From an uncultured Prevotella sp. (GTDB lineage: Bacteria > Bacteroidota > Bacteroidia > Bacteroidales > Bacteroidaceae): DNA of 64,000 nt. Below, piece by piece: positions 45,832 to 55,417 of this stretch. A program made the translations under genes and the position numbers. The notes beneath the pieces are model-generated. The model saw only the letters and a program-made list of their open reading frames with translations. It had not been told where the DNA came from and did not search any database. The stretch spans positions 1 to 64,000 of the forward strand of contig CAKPYB010000001.1 of assembly GCA_934202525.1 (NCBI GenBank), given 5' to 3'. Position 1 is the first letter of the stretch. Each line of letters starts with the position of its first letter.

Positions 45832-46692
45832 TTACTTCAATATTTCCTTCTTCATCTTGCTGTTCAGCTTCTCGGCTGCAGCATGGGCCTTGGCGTTGGC
45901 CTTCATCGCATTGAGCGAGCGGTGGAAACCCTGGATGCGGCCCTCTCGATCAGAGAGAGCCAGACTGTCGCCCTTCATATATACAAAGGTGAAGGTATCG
46001 CGCTTCGTCTTCTCATTGATCACCACGCCATCCAGCTCGCGGTGGCCCTGCACCAGAATCAGTTTGCCGTTATAGGCATGCCATTCCGTATACTGAGGCA
46101 CGGCAGGATATTCTACCGGGCTGTCGTCGTCCACATCTTTGTTTATCATTACCCTGCCCACGGCCATCGCCTCGCTCATGCGCTTCAGGGTGAAGCCATA
46201 CTGGCGCGGCACCATATAGGTTTCTACGATGCTGTCGGGCATATTGGCAAGGATTCTCGCCTGCTGGCGCTTGCTCAGATGCGATACATCGCGCAGCTTC
46301 GGCATCACCGGATAGGTCCAGGTGGCCTTCAGCTGGTCCAGGTCTATCACCATGTCGGCACGGTTCTTCTCATCCTTCTCCTCGCATGGCATCACGCAAA
46401 CCCAGTCGCCCACCTCTATATCTCCAAACACCTGATGGTTGCGAGTGGCATCCAGAATGTTGTATCTCACGGGGTCGCCGCCTCCGTTGGGCAGCAGCAC
46501 CAGCGCGGTATCCGAGCAGCCCAGGCAGGCAAGTCCGTAGATAGCCCTGTCGCCCTTTGCCGGTTTCGAGAGGCTGATGGCGAGTTTCGAATTGTCCATA
46601 CGTGGTGGTTTCTTTCCCCTGTGACATGCTGCGAGGGTTGTGGCGGCTAGCGCCAGTGTAAGTATTGTCTTGACTTTCATCTTTCTATTCAT
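45832..46692 (-). CDS. Hypothetical lipoprotein
   Basis: The 286-aa protein begins MNRKMKVKTILTLALAATT with a lipobox LAAC, so it is probably lipidated and periplasmic or outer-membrane-bound. The mature part has CLGCSDTALVLLP, DIEVGDWVCVMP, HAYNGKLILVQGH and a C-terminal Ala/Lys helix. I recognise no family. Positions 46692 and 46680 both give usable starts. It has its own promoter; the gap to the pycB-like gene's promoter is only 52 nt. Confidence 0.75.
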   Translation of the reverse strand: MNRKMKVKTILTLALAATTLAACHRGKKPPRMDNSKLAISLSKPAKGDRAIYGLACLGCSDTALVLLPNGGGDPVRYNILDATRNHQVFGDIEVGDWVCVMPCEEKDEKNRADMVIDLDQLKATWTYPVMPKLRDVSHLSKRQQARILANMPDSIVETYMVPRQYGFTLKRMSEAMAVGRVMINKDVDDDSPVEYPAVPQYTEWHAYNGKLILVQGHRELDGVVINEKTKRDTFTFVYMKGDSLALSDREGRIQGFHRSLNAMKANAKAHAAAEKLNSKMKKEILK

Positions 46693-46703
46693 TATTTCAG
46701 ATG

Positions 46704-46735
46704 CAAAACTACAACTATTTTTTGGAAGCACCAAA
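46704..46735 (-). promoter_or_regulatory. Promoter of the lipoprotein gene
   Basis: On the minus strand, TTTG (46735-46732), a 20-nt spacer and TAGTTTTG (46711-46704) match the consensus. Confidence 0.65.
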
Positions 46736-46774
46736 TATTGAATCGTAAAATAATTAAAAAAATAGGTGATATAT

Positions 46775-46805
46775 TTTGTAGTGTCTCGATTTTGCATTAC
46801 CTTTG
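46775..46805 (+). promoter_or_regulatory. Promoter of the unknown acidic protein gene
   Basis: TTTG at 46775-46778, a 19-nt spacer and TACCTTTG at 46798-46805 match. The leader is about 78 nt. Confidence 0.7.
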
Positions 46806-46889
46806 CAACCGTTTTTTGGGATCAACATCCCCCTCGTCCTGCCACACACGCCGGATGATGAAAAGAAATAGGACCAACTCAAGAATTAT

Positions 46890-48179
46890 ATGCAACAAGA
46901 GAATATGACAGACAAGACAAATACACACGCTCTCCCGGCATGGACCGAGGTAGAGTATACCGCATTATGCAAAAACCCGTACCTGTTAACCCCATTCTTC
47001 ATCCCTAAGGAGGCGAAGTGCTTCACGTGCCGCGAAGATGGCACGAGGGAAGAAGAAAGAATGGTTTTCCTCGTTTTCAAATCTACTGCAGCCCCTGCTG
47101 ATGCCGAATGGGAAGATGATCCTGTTCCGGGCGAGATGTGGGTACGAGCGCTGGGCGATGACGATGAGGAGATTGAGCCTGCCAAGGTGATTTACCTGGG
47201 TCAGGACATCGAGGATTTCATCCGTGTAGCCGCTGAGGACGACCAGACCATCACCTTCGATTTCTGGTGGCGCCACGGCGAGGTGAAGGTGGAGAAGGCT
47301 GAGAAGACGGATGACGGATTCGTATGCCGCAAGGATGATTTCGGCGATGACGGACTGGCTGTTACTCTGATTCCAGAGGATGGGGGCAATCCGGTTGTCC
47401 TCCGCCTTCAGATTCCTTATATCGGTTTCTCGCTCTACGATGCCGAGGGCAACAAGGTGCATGGCGAGCTGAGCATTCCGCAGGATAAGGTTGATGACTA
47501 CACCTACGAATTTGTGGGCGATGACAACAACGACCGTTTCACCCTTCAGCTCGACAGCAACAGGCTGGTTTACATGTGTGTATTGCGCCATGAGGACCAT
47601 CAGCTGGTGGTTCGCAACCAGCGCGACCGTCTTTCGGTAGTAGATCAGATTCCTACCGAGGGCAAGCTTTCTGAGTTGCTGATGAACACTAATTCTGCGC
47701 TCATCAAGAACAGGAATCACCGTTGGCGCATTCAGATTGAGGGCACCACGCTGTCTCACGAGGTTGAGTTGAATGTAGATGCGGCATCTCTGGTAGCGTT
47801 TGCTGAGGAGCAGATGCAGAAGGGCATGGAGATTGACGAGCTGGGGCAGCATCTGATGGCACTGGAGCAGAAGTATCATTTCCAGTGGTTCTGGCTGAGT
47901 GAGGACGACTGGAGTCATGACAATCCGGTGTTCGACATGTTCATGAAGCAGCTTTGTGCCTTTTCGTATGTCAGTCAGAATCCTGTTCAGGCAGATGCGT
48001 TGATGGCAAGGAACTACAAGCGTAAGATTCGCCGTTACAGCAGTATGCTGAAGGCTCACAAGCGTGGCGAGTTGAATCTTTTTGAGGAGAGTGATGAGGT
48101 GCGAGCCGAGTATCTCCGCATCTTCCAGGGTTTCCACCAGCCTTTCGTAGAGGCTTTTGAGAAGGAGGAAGAGGAATAA
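46890..48179 (+). CDS. Unknown acidic cytoplasmic protein
   Basis: The 429-aa protein has no signal peptide and no membrane segment. The first two thirds are acidic and probably beta-rich (IYLGQDIEDFIRVA, TFDFWWRHGEVKVEK, IPYIGFSLYDAEGNKVHG). The C-terminal part is helical, with ELGQHLMALEQKYHFQWFW, ARNYKRKIRRYSSMLKAHK and a run of Glu at the end (EKEEEE). I know no family. The body of the protein is coding-like in codon use and led by a good promoter. It sits beside the 22-bp minisatellite. Confidence 0.75.
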   Translation: MQQENMTDKTNTHALPAWTEVEYTALCKNPYLLTPFFIPKEAKCFTCREDGTREEERMVFLVFKSTAAPADAEWEDDPVPGEMWVRALGDDDEEIEPAKVIYLGQDIEDFIRVAAEDDQTITFDFWWRHGEVKVEKAEKTDDGFVCRKDDFGDDGLAVTLIPEDGGNPVVLRLQIPYIGFSLYDAEGNKVHGELSIPQDKVDDYTYEFVGDDNNDRFTLQLDSNRLVYMCVLRHEDHQLVVRNQRDRLSVVDQIPTEGKLSELLMNTNSALIKNRNHRWRIQIEGTTLSHEVELNVDAASLVAFAEEQMQKGMEIDELGQHLMALEQKYHFQWFWLSEDDWSHDNPVFDMFMKQLCAFSYVSQNPVQADALMARNYKRKIRRYSSMLKAHKRGELNLFEESDEVRAEYLRIFQGFHQPFVEAFEKEEEE

Positions 48180-48267
48180 TCTTTTAAGTTTTATCCCTCA
48201 CATCCCTCACTTTTTCTCTTTTCAAAATGTTAATCACCTGATAATAAGAGAATTATCTATTTAGGAA

Positions 48268-48309
48268 AGCGTGATGGATGGATAAAATGTTTACAATATC
48301 CATCACGCT
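48268..48309. repeat. Perfect 12-bp inverted repeat
   Basis: AGCGTGATGGAT and ATCCATCACGCT flank an 18-nt centre. No T-run follows, so it is more likely a binding site or RNA structure than a terminator. Two more ATCACG/ATCCATCAC fragments follow to 48341. Confidence 0.65.
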
Positions 48310-48439
48310 ATCCATCACTAATAGCCTTCATCTATCACGTTTTTCAGCTTATCTTCTTGCAAAAAGCAAGAAGATCTTTGCAGAATATGGTTATGGGACC
48401 TGGCGAAAACGGACCACACGTTGTGCTGCGCTGACTCAC

Positions 48440-48659
48440 GGATATTACTGCATCGAGGTACGGATATTACTGCGTCGGGGTACAGATATTACTGCGTCGG
48501 GATACAGATATTACTGCGTCGGGATACAGATATTACTGCGTCGGGATACAGATATTACTGCGTCGGGATACAGATATTACTGCGTCGGGTTACAGATATT
48601 ACTGCGTCGGGGTACGGATATTACTGCGTCGGGGCACGGATATTACTGCGTCGGCTAGT
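48440..48659. repeat. Ten-copy 22-bp minisatellite
   Basis: The unit AGATATTACTGCGTCGGGATAC occurs ten times end to end. The central five copies are identical; the outer ones carry one to three changes. Because 22 is not a multiple of three, three units together make a 66-bp coding period with no stop in some frames. That produces repetitive ORFs, but nothing shows translation. No spacers separate the units. In 48180-48854 I see only this repeat, the inverted repeat and the terminator. Confidence 0.9.
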
Positions 48660-48762
48660 GCAGACGTATCCGTAGGCTTATTGAGACGGCTGAATCAGCT
48701 AACTGAGACGGCTGAATTCGCTGACAGAACTACTTGAATAGCCCGACCGGGATAAAAACAAA

Positions 48763-48800
48763 GCGGGCGGACCTCTTTTCACGAAGAAGGCCGCCCTGTT
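48763..48800 (-). terminator. Terminator of the udk transcript
   Basis: GGGCGGACCT pairs with AGG-CCGCCC (one bulge); on the minus strand it is followed by GCTTTGTTTTTA. It lies about 55 nt past the udk stop. Confidence 0.6.
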
Positions 48801-48854
48801 TCCTAATTAAACTTTGTTGCATTAAAGAAATGCAATGCTTGAGCAAAAATATTT

Positions 48855-49478
48855 TTATTTCTCTATCAGTCCCTCTACATACTTGCAGAGGATACCGATG
48901 CCCTTGAGGTTTTCGCCACCTTGCGGAATGATGATGTCAGCATAGCGCTTGGTGGGTTCGATAAACTGCTCGTGCATCGGCTTCAGGACCTTGAGGTATC
49001 GGTCTACCACCATCGATACGGTGCGACCCCTGTCGATGGTATCACGCTGAATGTTGCGTATCAGGCGCTCATCAGCATCGGTATCCACGAACACCTTCAG
49101 GTCCATCAGGTCTCTCAACTTCTTGTCCACCAGCGTCATGATACCTTCGATAATCACAACCGGTTTGGGGTCAACGTGAACCGTTTCCGGTTCACGGTTG
49201 CATTTGATATAACTATAGGTGGGTTGCTCTATCGCCTTGCCAGCACGCAGATCAGCGAGCTGCTGGTGCAAAAGCTTCCAATCGAATGCCGACGGGTGGT
49301 CGAAGTTGATCTGATGACGTTCTTCCTCGGTCATCTGCGAGGTATCGTTATAATATGAATCGAGGGGCACCACAGCCACATAATGAGGCGGCAGCACTTC
49401 TACGAGTTTCTTCACCACAGTAGTCTTGCCGGAGCCTGTACCTCCCGCAATGCCAATAACGGTCACTTTATCTTTCAT
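48855..49478 (-). CDS. udk: Uridine kinase
   Basis: The 207-aa kinase phosphorylates uridine and cytidine in pyrimidine salvage. The P-loop is GIAGGTGSGKTTVVKK (8-23); VPLDSYYND and NFDHPSAFDWKLL bind substrate, and TYSYIKCNREPETV and RLIRNIQRDTIDRGR follow. It lies 14 nt behind the UDG-family gene. Being downstream of two nucleic-acid enzymes is consistent with salvage. Confidence 0.95.
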   Translation of the reverse strand: MKDKVTVIGIAGGTGSGKTTVVKKLVEVLPPHYVAVVPLDSYYNDTSQMTEEERHQINFDHPSAFDWKLLHQQLADLRAGKAIEQPTYSYIKCNREPETVHVDPKPVVIIEGIMTLVDKKLRDLMDLKVFVDTDADERLIRNIQRDTIDRGRTVSMVVDRYLKVLKPMHEQFIEPTKRYADIIIPQGGENLKGIGILCKYVEGLIEK

Positions 49479-49492
49479 ATTCTTTCTTCTTT

Positions 49493-50062
49493 CTATAAGA
49501 TTTCATCAAACATCTTGCGGTAGAATTCAGCCTTCTTCTCCACTGCCATAGGATAGGCACGGGAACTGGAGGGCATGCGGTACAGACGGAGTCTGCGGCC
49601 CTCGAACTGGAATTCTGCATAACCTCCCATCTCAGGCTTTTCCTTGATGCCGAAGTGTTCTGAAAATACCTTCGTGGCAAGCTGGCCGGCTGTGAGCACC
49701 GCCCTGCAATGGGGCAGCTGGCGGAGCATGCCGTCGAGATTGGCGGGCTGCACGATCTGCAGATCCTTATCGGATGCCGTATTCTTGGTGCGTATCACCT
49801 GCTGTGCGGTATCATAAATGGCGACGCCCTTCTCCCCGAGAAATTTCTTAATAGCATCGAGGCGGTAGGTCTTCTTCTCTACATCCACGAAATGGAACTT
49901 ATCCTGGAAGTAGATAATCCCGAATATCCTCCACATATCATTCTGGAAGTTGGGATAATACCAGGGCATGCACCACCGCTTCTCTGCAGGCGGAAACGTG
50001 CCGAGCATCAGCAGCCGCGCATTCTCTGGCAGCCACGGCTCAAAAGGATGATTTTCAACCAT
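49493..50062 (-). CDS. Uracil-DNA glycosylase family protein
   Basis: The 189-aa protein has the UDG-superfamily start LLMLGTFPPAEKRWCMPWYYPN, an FGEKG-like middle (FLGEKGVAIYD) and the end RLYRMPSSSRAYPM, matching the family's PSTS-type motif. It may remove damaged bases, but catalytic residues differ from classical UDG, so activity is uncertain. The ATG at 50062 is 2 nt past the stop of the upstream nuclease gene. Confidence 0.8.
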   Translation of the reverse strand: MVENHPFEPWLPENARLLMLGTFPPAEKRWCMPWYYPNFQNDMWRIFGIIYFQDKFHFVDVEKKTYRLDAIKKFLGEKGVAIYDTAQQVIRTKNTASDKDLQIVQPANLDGMLRQLPHCRAVLTAGQLATKVFSEHFGIKEKPEMGGYAEFQFEGRRLRLYRMPSSSRAYPMAVEKKAEFYRKMFDEIL

Positions 50063-50064
50063 TT

Positions 50065-51135
50065 CTACTTCTTTTCCTTCACCAGGTACATCACTACCGG
50101 CAGGTGATCGCTGTAGCCGTTGAGCCATCTGCCGCCTGCCTTGGTACGCAAAGGAGCACCCTTGTACTGACCTTCCTGCTGGATGAGGTAATCGCGGCGG
50201 AAGATGTGATTCTTCCAGAACTTCAGAGAGCTGTAGTCCTTGTTCTTACTATCCTTATTCAGGAGATTAGGCGTGATGACAATCTGGTCGAAGAGATTCC
50301 ACGAACCGCTATAAAACAAGGTTCCCTTGCCCTCCTTAGCCAGAATGTTGTACCATGGATTGTACATATCATCGGCACCCACCTCGCTGATTTCAGCCTT
50401 CGCCTTCAGCACCTTGTGCATGCTGGCGTTGGTAGGATCATCGTTCATATCGCCCATCACAAACACCTTCATCTCAGGGTTCAGACGGAGCAGACTGTCT
50501 TTCACAGCCTTGGTCTGGCGCGCTCCGCTCTCGCGATAGAACGAAACGGAGAAACGGCTTGGCCAGTGGCATACGATGACAGCCACATCCTCGCCTGCCA
50601 GTTCACCCCGAACGGTGAGGAAACCACGGGTCATGAAGGCAGAATCCTTGGCAAACTCCTGTACATAAGGCACCAGCCGGGTATTCTTAACCGTGAAGAG
50701 CGCCGGATTATAGAGCAGCGCACAGTCGATGCCTCGCTTATCGGGACCCTCGATATGGCAGAACTGCATGTTTCTTGCCTTGAGAGGTGGCTGTGCGGTG
50801 AGATCTTTCAGCACGTTGGCATTTTCAACCTCAGACAGACCGATGAAGGCACAGCCCACGTTAGGCAGCACATCGGTACCCATGTCGGCAAGTGCACGCG
50901 ACATATTCTTGAGTTTATTGGTATATTTCATACCATTCCATCCCTTAGCAGGGAGATACTCATAATCATTCTTACCGGCATCATGACAGGTATCGAAGAG
51001 GTTCTCCTGATTGTAGAAACCTACAGCATACACTTGAAACTGCCTGTTGCCTGAAGTCTGCGACTTCTTTTTCTGTGCTGTAGCGCCCAGCCCTATCATG
51101 AGGAGGGCAGCCAGCAAGAGCAATTGTTTTCTCAT
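50065..51135 (-). CDS. Secreted endonuclease/exonuclease/phosphatase family protein
   Basis: The 356-aa protein has a signal peptide (LLLLAALLMIGLGATAQK) and the full EEP active site: Asn in FYNQENLFDT, Glu in IGLSEVENA, His in VIVCHWPSRF, Asp/Asn in VMGDMNDDP and Asp-His in GYSDHLPVVM. It cleaves phosphodiester or phosphate bonds outside the cytoplasm; DNA, RNA or a lipid are possible substrates. It is first of the EEP-UDG-udk run and divergent from the TonB-receptor-like gene. A TATCTTTG element at 51210-51203 (minus strand) is its likely start. Confidence 0.87.
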   Translation of the reverse strand: MRKQLLLLAALLMIGLGATAQKKKSQTSGNRQFQVYAVGFYNQENLFDTCHDAGKNDYEYLPAKGWNGMKYTNKLKNMSRALADMGTDVLPNVGCAFIGLSEVENANVLKDLTAQPPLKARNMQFCHIEGPDKRGIDCALLYNPALFTVKNTRLVPYVQEFAKDSAFMTRGFLTVRGELAGEDVAVIVCHWPSRFSVSFYRESGARQTKAVKDSLLRLNPEMKVFVMGDMNDDPTNASMHKVLKAKAEISEVGADDMYNPWYNILAKEGKGTLFYSGSWNLFDQIVITPNLLNKDSKNKDYSSLKFWKNHIFRRDYLIQQEGQYKGAPLRTKAGGRWLNGYSDHLPVVMYLVKEKK

Positions 51136-51479
51136 ACAATATTAATTATTAATGTATACCTTATTATATATGTATTTCTTAAATTCATAAGGAAATACGC
51201 AGCAAAGATACCTAAAAAACCGGAAATATCTCCATAAAAACGAATAATTTTTCAGTTTTCATGCATTTTTAACATAAATAACTTCTCTTTTAAAAAAATT
51301 TTTTGTTACTTTGCAGCACTAATAATTATTTTTGATCGGGACAGAAGACACAAGACCAGAAACCATGATAAGTCCCCCTTACAGTTTACCTAAACAAAAT
51401 CCAACGGGACTATAAATATATCATCACTGCTCAAAGAAATCACTGTTGCCGATCTATTAATATTTAAAACATATAAACT
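51136..51479. other. Divergent intergenic region
   Basis: This 344-nt gap holds the minus-strand TATCTTTG (51210-51203) and, for the plus strand, a weaker TTACTTTG near 51306-51313. The plus leader is about 160 nt and contains a 16-codon ORF (MISPPYSLPKQNPTGL at 51365). No other gene is seen. Confidence 0.5.
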
Positions 51480-54083
51480 ATGCAGAAGAAAGTAAACTTA
51501 GCAATGTTAGCGCTCTTCTCGTGTTCATTAGCTATGGCTCAGAACGAAAAGACTGACCAGAACGTAGCACAGGGACTTGACGAGAATGCTTTCACCTTCT
51601 CCGAGGCACAGTTGGGCGAGGACGATGACATGTCATCCAATGTCACCATCCTCAATTCTACCAGCAACGTATACGCGAGCCAGGCAGGTTACCTGTTCTC
51701 GCCAGCACGTTTCCGCTACCGTGCCTTCAACCAGAAGTACAACGATGTCTATATCAATGGTGCTTCCATGAACGATATGGAGACCGGACAGTTCCGTTTC
51801 TCCAACATCGGTGGATTGAACCGATTCTCCAGGAACGTAGACTTCGCCCTGCCTTTCGAAGCCAACGGCTATTCGATGACGGGCATGGCAGGCTCCAACA
51901 ACTATGATTTCCGTGCCGGAAGCATGCAGGAAGGACAGTATGCAAGCGTAGGTGTTGCCAACCGCAACTATACCCTGCGCGGACTCTACTCCTACTCCAG
52001 CGGATTCAACGAGAAGGGATGGGCGATAACAGCCGGTCTCACCTACCGCTGGGCTAACCAGGGATACGTAGAGGGAACCATCTACAACGCCCTCTCCTAT
52101 TTCTTCAGCGTGCAGAAGAAGTGGATGAACGGTCACTCGCTGAGCTTCTCTACATGGGGTAACCCGACAGAAAGAAGCACCCAGGGCGCATCTACCGACG
52201 AGGCTTACTGGCTGGCGAACGACTACCAGTATAACCCATACTGGGGATACCAGAACGGACACAAGAGAAACTCACGCGTAGTGAACGACTTTGCCCCTTC
52301 GGCTATCGCGACATGGGACTGGGAAATCAACGACCAGATGAAGCTCACCACATCGGTGTTCGGAAAATACTCTATGTACAAGAGCACCAAGCTCAACTAC
52401 AACAACGCAGAGAATCCGCAGCCAGACTACTGGAAGAACATGCCATCAGCCAACTACTATGTATGGGGCGACTACAAGAACGGCAACAACATGTATACCT
52501 GGGAAAACTGGAACAACGCCGTAAACTACTGGCAGGCAAGCAAGCAGAACCGACAGATTAACTGGGACCGCCTGTACTATGCCAACCAGCAGGCAGCCAA
52601 GAACGGACAGGATCTGCTATACTATGTTCAGGCTAAGCACAACGACAACCTCACCCTGAGCCTGTCGTCCGTGCTGAACACCAAGCTGACCAAGAAATCG
52701 AACCTGGCTACGGGTATCATGCTCGGAAAGAGTACCAACCAGCACTATCAGACACTGGAAGACATGCTGGGCGGTGCCATCTTCCACAACATCAACACCT
52801 ATGCCCTGGGCGATTATCCTAAGACCGACCCACGTGTACAGTACGACCTGAACACAGCCGGCCCTAACAACACAGGCAAGCTGGTTTACGAGGGCGACAA
52901 GTTCGGTTACGACTATCGCATCGACGTAAACAAGGCAAACGCATGGAGCACCTATACAGCCGAATTCTACAACATGAAGGCGATGCTGAGCGGACGTATC
53001 GGATATACCGGCATGAACCGCCGCGGCTACATGCGCAACGGTATGGCACCGAACAACAGCCAGGGCAAGAGCGGCACAGCCAACTTCCTGGACGGTGGCG
53101 TAAAGGGAAGCCTGAACGTGGATATGGGCAGAGGCCATGCCTTCAGCATCGGAGCCGGATACGAGCTGCGTGCGCCGATGGCAAGCACAGCCTTCATCTC
53201 GCCTGAAATCAGCAACGACTTCGTGACTAACCTCAAGAACGAGCGCATCTTCAGCTCAGAATTCAGCTACCTGTACCGAAACGCATGGCTCAGTGCCAAC
53301 GTGAGCGGTTACTACAGCCGACTGGAGAACGTTACGGAATGGCAGAACTTCTACAACGATGATGAGAACTCATTCACCTACGTGAGCATGACCGGACTGA
53401 AGAAGGAATACTATGGTGTAGAGGTGGGCGCTAAGTTCAAGCTTACATCATGGCTCGACCTGAAGACCCTGGGCGCTATGAGCGAGGCGAAGAACATCAA
53501 CAATGTAAACGCCGTATACATGCTCTCAAAGAGTGCTGAGGTTTACCAGGACAAGGCTTACGTGATGAATATGCGCGAGAGTGGCACACCGCTCACAGTG
53601 GGAAGCATCGGTCTCGATGCCCACGTAAACGGATGGTTCGTCAACCTCAATGCCAACTACTACGACCGCATCTACCTCTCTTATTCTCCAAGCTACAGAT
53701 ATGAGAAGACGCTGAAGAACCGCCACAAGGCGCACAGAGCCTTCCCTGAAATCTTCCCAGAAGTGATGACGGAAGATGAAACAAGCTGGAGAGAGGACGC
53801 TGTAGTCCAGGAGAAGGGCCACGGAGGATGGATGGTTGACCTGAGCATAGGAAAGAGCGTGAGACTGAAGAAGGGATCACTCAACTTCAACCTCATGATT
53901 ACCAACCTGCTGAACAACCAGACCATCGTAACAGGCGGATATGAGCAGAACTCACGTTCAAGCTATACACTGGACAGCAACGGTGAGGTGAAGAATCCAC
54001 GCTACTACCAGTTCTCTAAGAATCCTAAGAAGTACTATACTTGGGGTACCAACGGCATGTTCCAGGTATCTTACAGATTCTAA
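51480..54083 (+). CDS. TonB-dependent receptor-like outer-membrane protein
   Basis: The 867-aa protein has a signal peptide (MLALFSCSLAMAQ), then DENAFTFSEAQLGEDDD, a plug-like part (about 40-160: SPARFRYRAFNQKYNDVYING and NVDFALPFEANGYSMTGM) and a long barrel ending YTWGTNGMFQVSYRF, with the terminal Phe typical of outer-membrane proteins. It lacks the N-terminal carboxypeptidase-like domain found in most SusC. No SusD partner is present; instead, two OB-module lipoproteins follow at once, probably as surface partners. The ligand is unknown. Confidence 0.82.
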   Translation: MQKKVNLAMLALFSCSLAMAQNEKTDQNVAQGLDENAFTFSEAQLGEDDDMSSNVTILNSTSNVYASQAGYLFSPARFRYRAFNQKYNDVYINGASMNDMETGQFRFSNIGGLNRFSRNVDFALPFEANGYSMTGMAGSNNYDFRAGSMQEGQYASVGVANRNYTLRGLYSYSSGFNEKGWAITAGLTYRWANQGYVEGTIYNALSYFFSVQKKWMNGHSLSFSTWGNPTERSTQGASTDEAYWLANDYQYNPYWGYQNGHKRNSRVVNDFAPSAIATWDWEINDQMKLTTSVFGKYSMYKSTKLNYNNAENPQPDYWKNMPSANYYVWGDYKNGNNMYTWENWNNAVNYWQASKQNRQINWDRLYYANQQAAKNGQDLLYYVQAKHNDNLTLSLSSVLNTKLTKKSNLATGIMLGKSTNQHYQTLEDMLGGAIFHNINTYALGDYPKTDPRVQYDLNTAGPNNTGKLVYEGDKFGYDYRIDVNKANAWSTYTAEFYNMKAMLSGRIGYTGMNRRGYMRNGMAPNNSQGKSGTANFLDGGVKGSLNVDMGRGHAFSIGAGYELRAPMASTAFISPEISNDFVTNLKNERIFSSEFSYLYRNAWLSANVSGYYSRLENVTEWQNFYNDDENSFTYVSMTGLKKEYYGVEVGAKFKLTSWLDLKTLGAMSEAKNINNVNAVYMLSKSAEVYQDKAYVMNMRESGTPLTVGSIGLDAHVNGWFVNLNANYYDRIYLSYSPSYRYEKTLKNRHKAHRAFPEIFPEVMTEDETSWREDAVVQEKGHGGWMVDLSIGKSVRLKKGSLNFNLMITNLLNNQTIVTGGYEQNSRSSYTLDSNGEVKNPRYYQFSKNPKKYYTWGTNGMFQVSYRF

Positions 54084-54155
54084 AGAACAGCTTCTCTTTA
54101 ACAATAAAGAACAGGGAGCAATCCCGTTTCTCTATAACAATAAAAAGAAAGAACA

Positions 54156-55373
54156 ATGAAAAAGATAAAATTCATAGCATTGGCATTCCTGGCACTGACC
54201 CTGGGTTCGTGTATGGGCGACAGCTATGCTGACCCTGACCTGACCGAAAAGGTGCCTGCAGCTCCATGGGGCAACAACAGCCTGAAGGAGAAGAATGTGA
54301 TCAGCATAGCTGACCTGAAGACCCAGTTTGCTACGGTTATCGCCAACAGCAGCTACAAGCTGATCGAAAAGGACATGATGATCAAGGCGGTAGTGACGGG
54401 CAATGATGTCAGTGGCAATATCTATAACCAGGTGAGCGTACAGGATGCATCCGGCGCTATCATCATAGCCATCAACGGAAGCGGACTGTCGGGTTATCTT
54501 CCTGTAGGTCAGGAGATTCTCGTAAATCTGAAGGGTCTCTATATTGGAAGTTACAAGAAGTTGCCTCAGATTGGCGGTGTGAATACCAAGATTTCTGATG
54601 GTAGCCTGAGTATGGGCAAGATAGAGCGTGCCGTATGGAACGAGCACTTCAAGATTCTGAACCCTGGCGAGGCGGATGCTAGCACGGTAGAGCCTGAGGA
54701 GTTTGACCTGACAAAGCTTACTGACAAAGCCTATATGGAGGCTAACGTATGCAAGCTGATGACACTGAAGAAGGTGAAGTTTGCTTCTGCCAACGGCACA
54801 AACGTTTGGGCACCAAAGGATACCAATACGAGTCTGGAACTGATTGATGCAGAAACAGGCAAGAGAATCAGCAGCAGCAACCTGGTAGTACGCAACTCGG
54901 GTTATTCTAAGTTTGCCAACGAGGTGGTTCCACAGGGCGTATTCGATATCACCGGTATCTTCACCCGATTCGGCGATACCTGGCAGATCGTACTTCGCAA
55001 CACGGATGACCTGAAGGCTGCAGAGACAGGAGGTACACTGGAGAAGCCTTATACCGTGGCTCAGGCACTGGAGAAGATCAATGCCGGTACAGCAGGCGAT
55101 GCAAAGGTTTATGCTACCGGTATCATCGTAAAGGTGAAAGATGTAGATACAGGCACGTATGGTAATGGTACATTCGTTATCTCTGACGACGGTAAGGATA
55201 CAGAAGGCAAGACTCTCGAGGTATTCCGTTGCTTCAACATCGATGGTGCAAAGTGGACAGAGGAAACCAAAGGTATCCTTGTACCAGGCAAGAAGGTGGT
55301 TGTATCAGGCACCCTGCTTGATTATAACGGCACCAAGGAGATTAAGGGTGGCAATCTCATCTCTATCAAGTAA
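54156..55373 (+). CDS. DUF5689 surface lipoprotein
   Basis: The 405-aa protein has a lipobox (ALTLGSCMGDSYADPD, lipidated Cys). The central DUF5689 region (about 45-280) shows MMIKAVVTGNDVSGNIYNQVSVQDASG, given in part as VTGNDVSGNIYNQVSVQD, an OB-like strand pattern. The C-terminal 110 residues (about 294-405) are a separate module beginning EKPYTVAQALEKINAGTA. The next gene holds two more copies of that module. It lies 72 nt after the receptor gene, likely the same transcript. Confidence 0.8.
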   Translation: MKKIKFIALAFLALTLGSCMGDSYADPDLTEKVPAAPWGNNSLKEKNVISIADLKTQFATVIANSSYKLIEKDMMIKAVVTGNDVSGNIYNQVSVQDASGAIIIAINGSGLSGYLPVGQEILVNLKGLYIGSYKKLPQIGGVNTKISDGSLSMGKIERAVWNEHFKILNPGEADASTVEPEEFDLTKLTDKAYMEANVCKLMTLKKVKFASANGTNVWAPKDTNTSLELIDAETGKRISSSNLVVRNSGYSKFANEVVPQGVFDITGIFTRFGDTWQIVLRNTDDLKAAETGGTLEKPYTVAQALEKINAGTAGDAKVYATGIIVKVKDVDTGTYGNGTFVISDDGKDTEGKTLEVFRCFNIDGAKWTEETKGILVPGKKVVVSGTLLDYNGTKEIKGGNLISIK

Positions 55374-55417
55374 TTACTGATTATCAAAATAGTAACAATA
55401 TTTAAAAAGACAATAAT

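Noticed and set aside
46986..48137. A 383-aa minus-strand reading frame
   Set aside because: It is opposite the acidic protein gene, which has the promoter and coding-like codon use.
48440..48659. CRISPR array
   Set aside because: The 22-bp units follow each other without spacers, and no cas gene is present.
48278..48675. Protein genes made of the minisatellite
   Set aside because: The repeat lacks stops in some frames by chance. The predicted peptides are purely repetitive, and there is no promoter or ribosome binding site.
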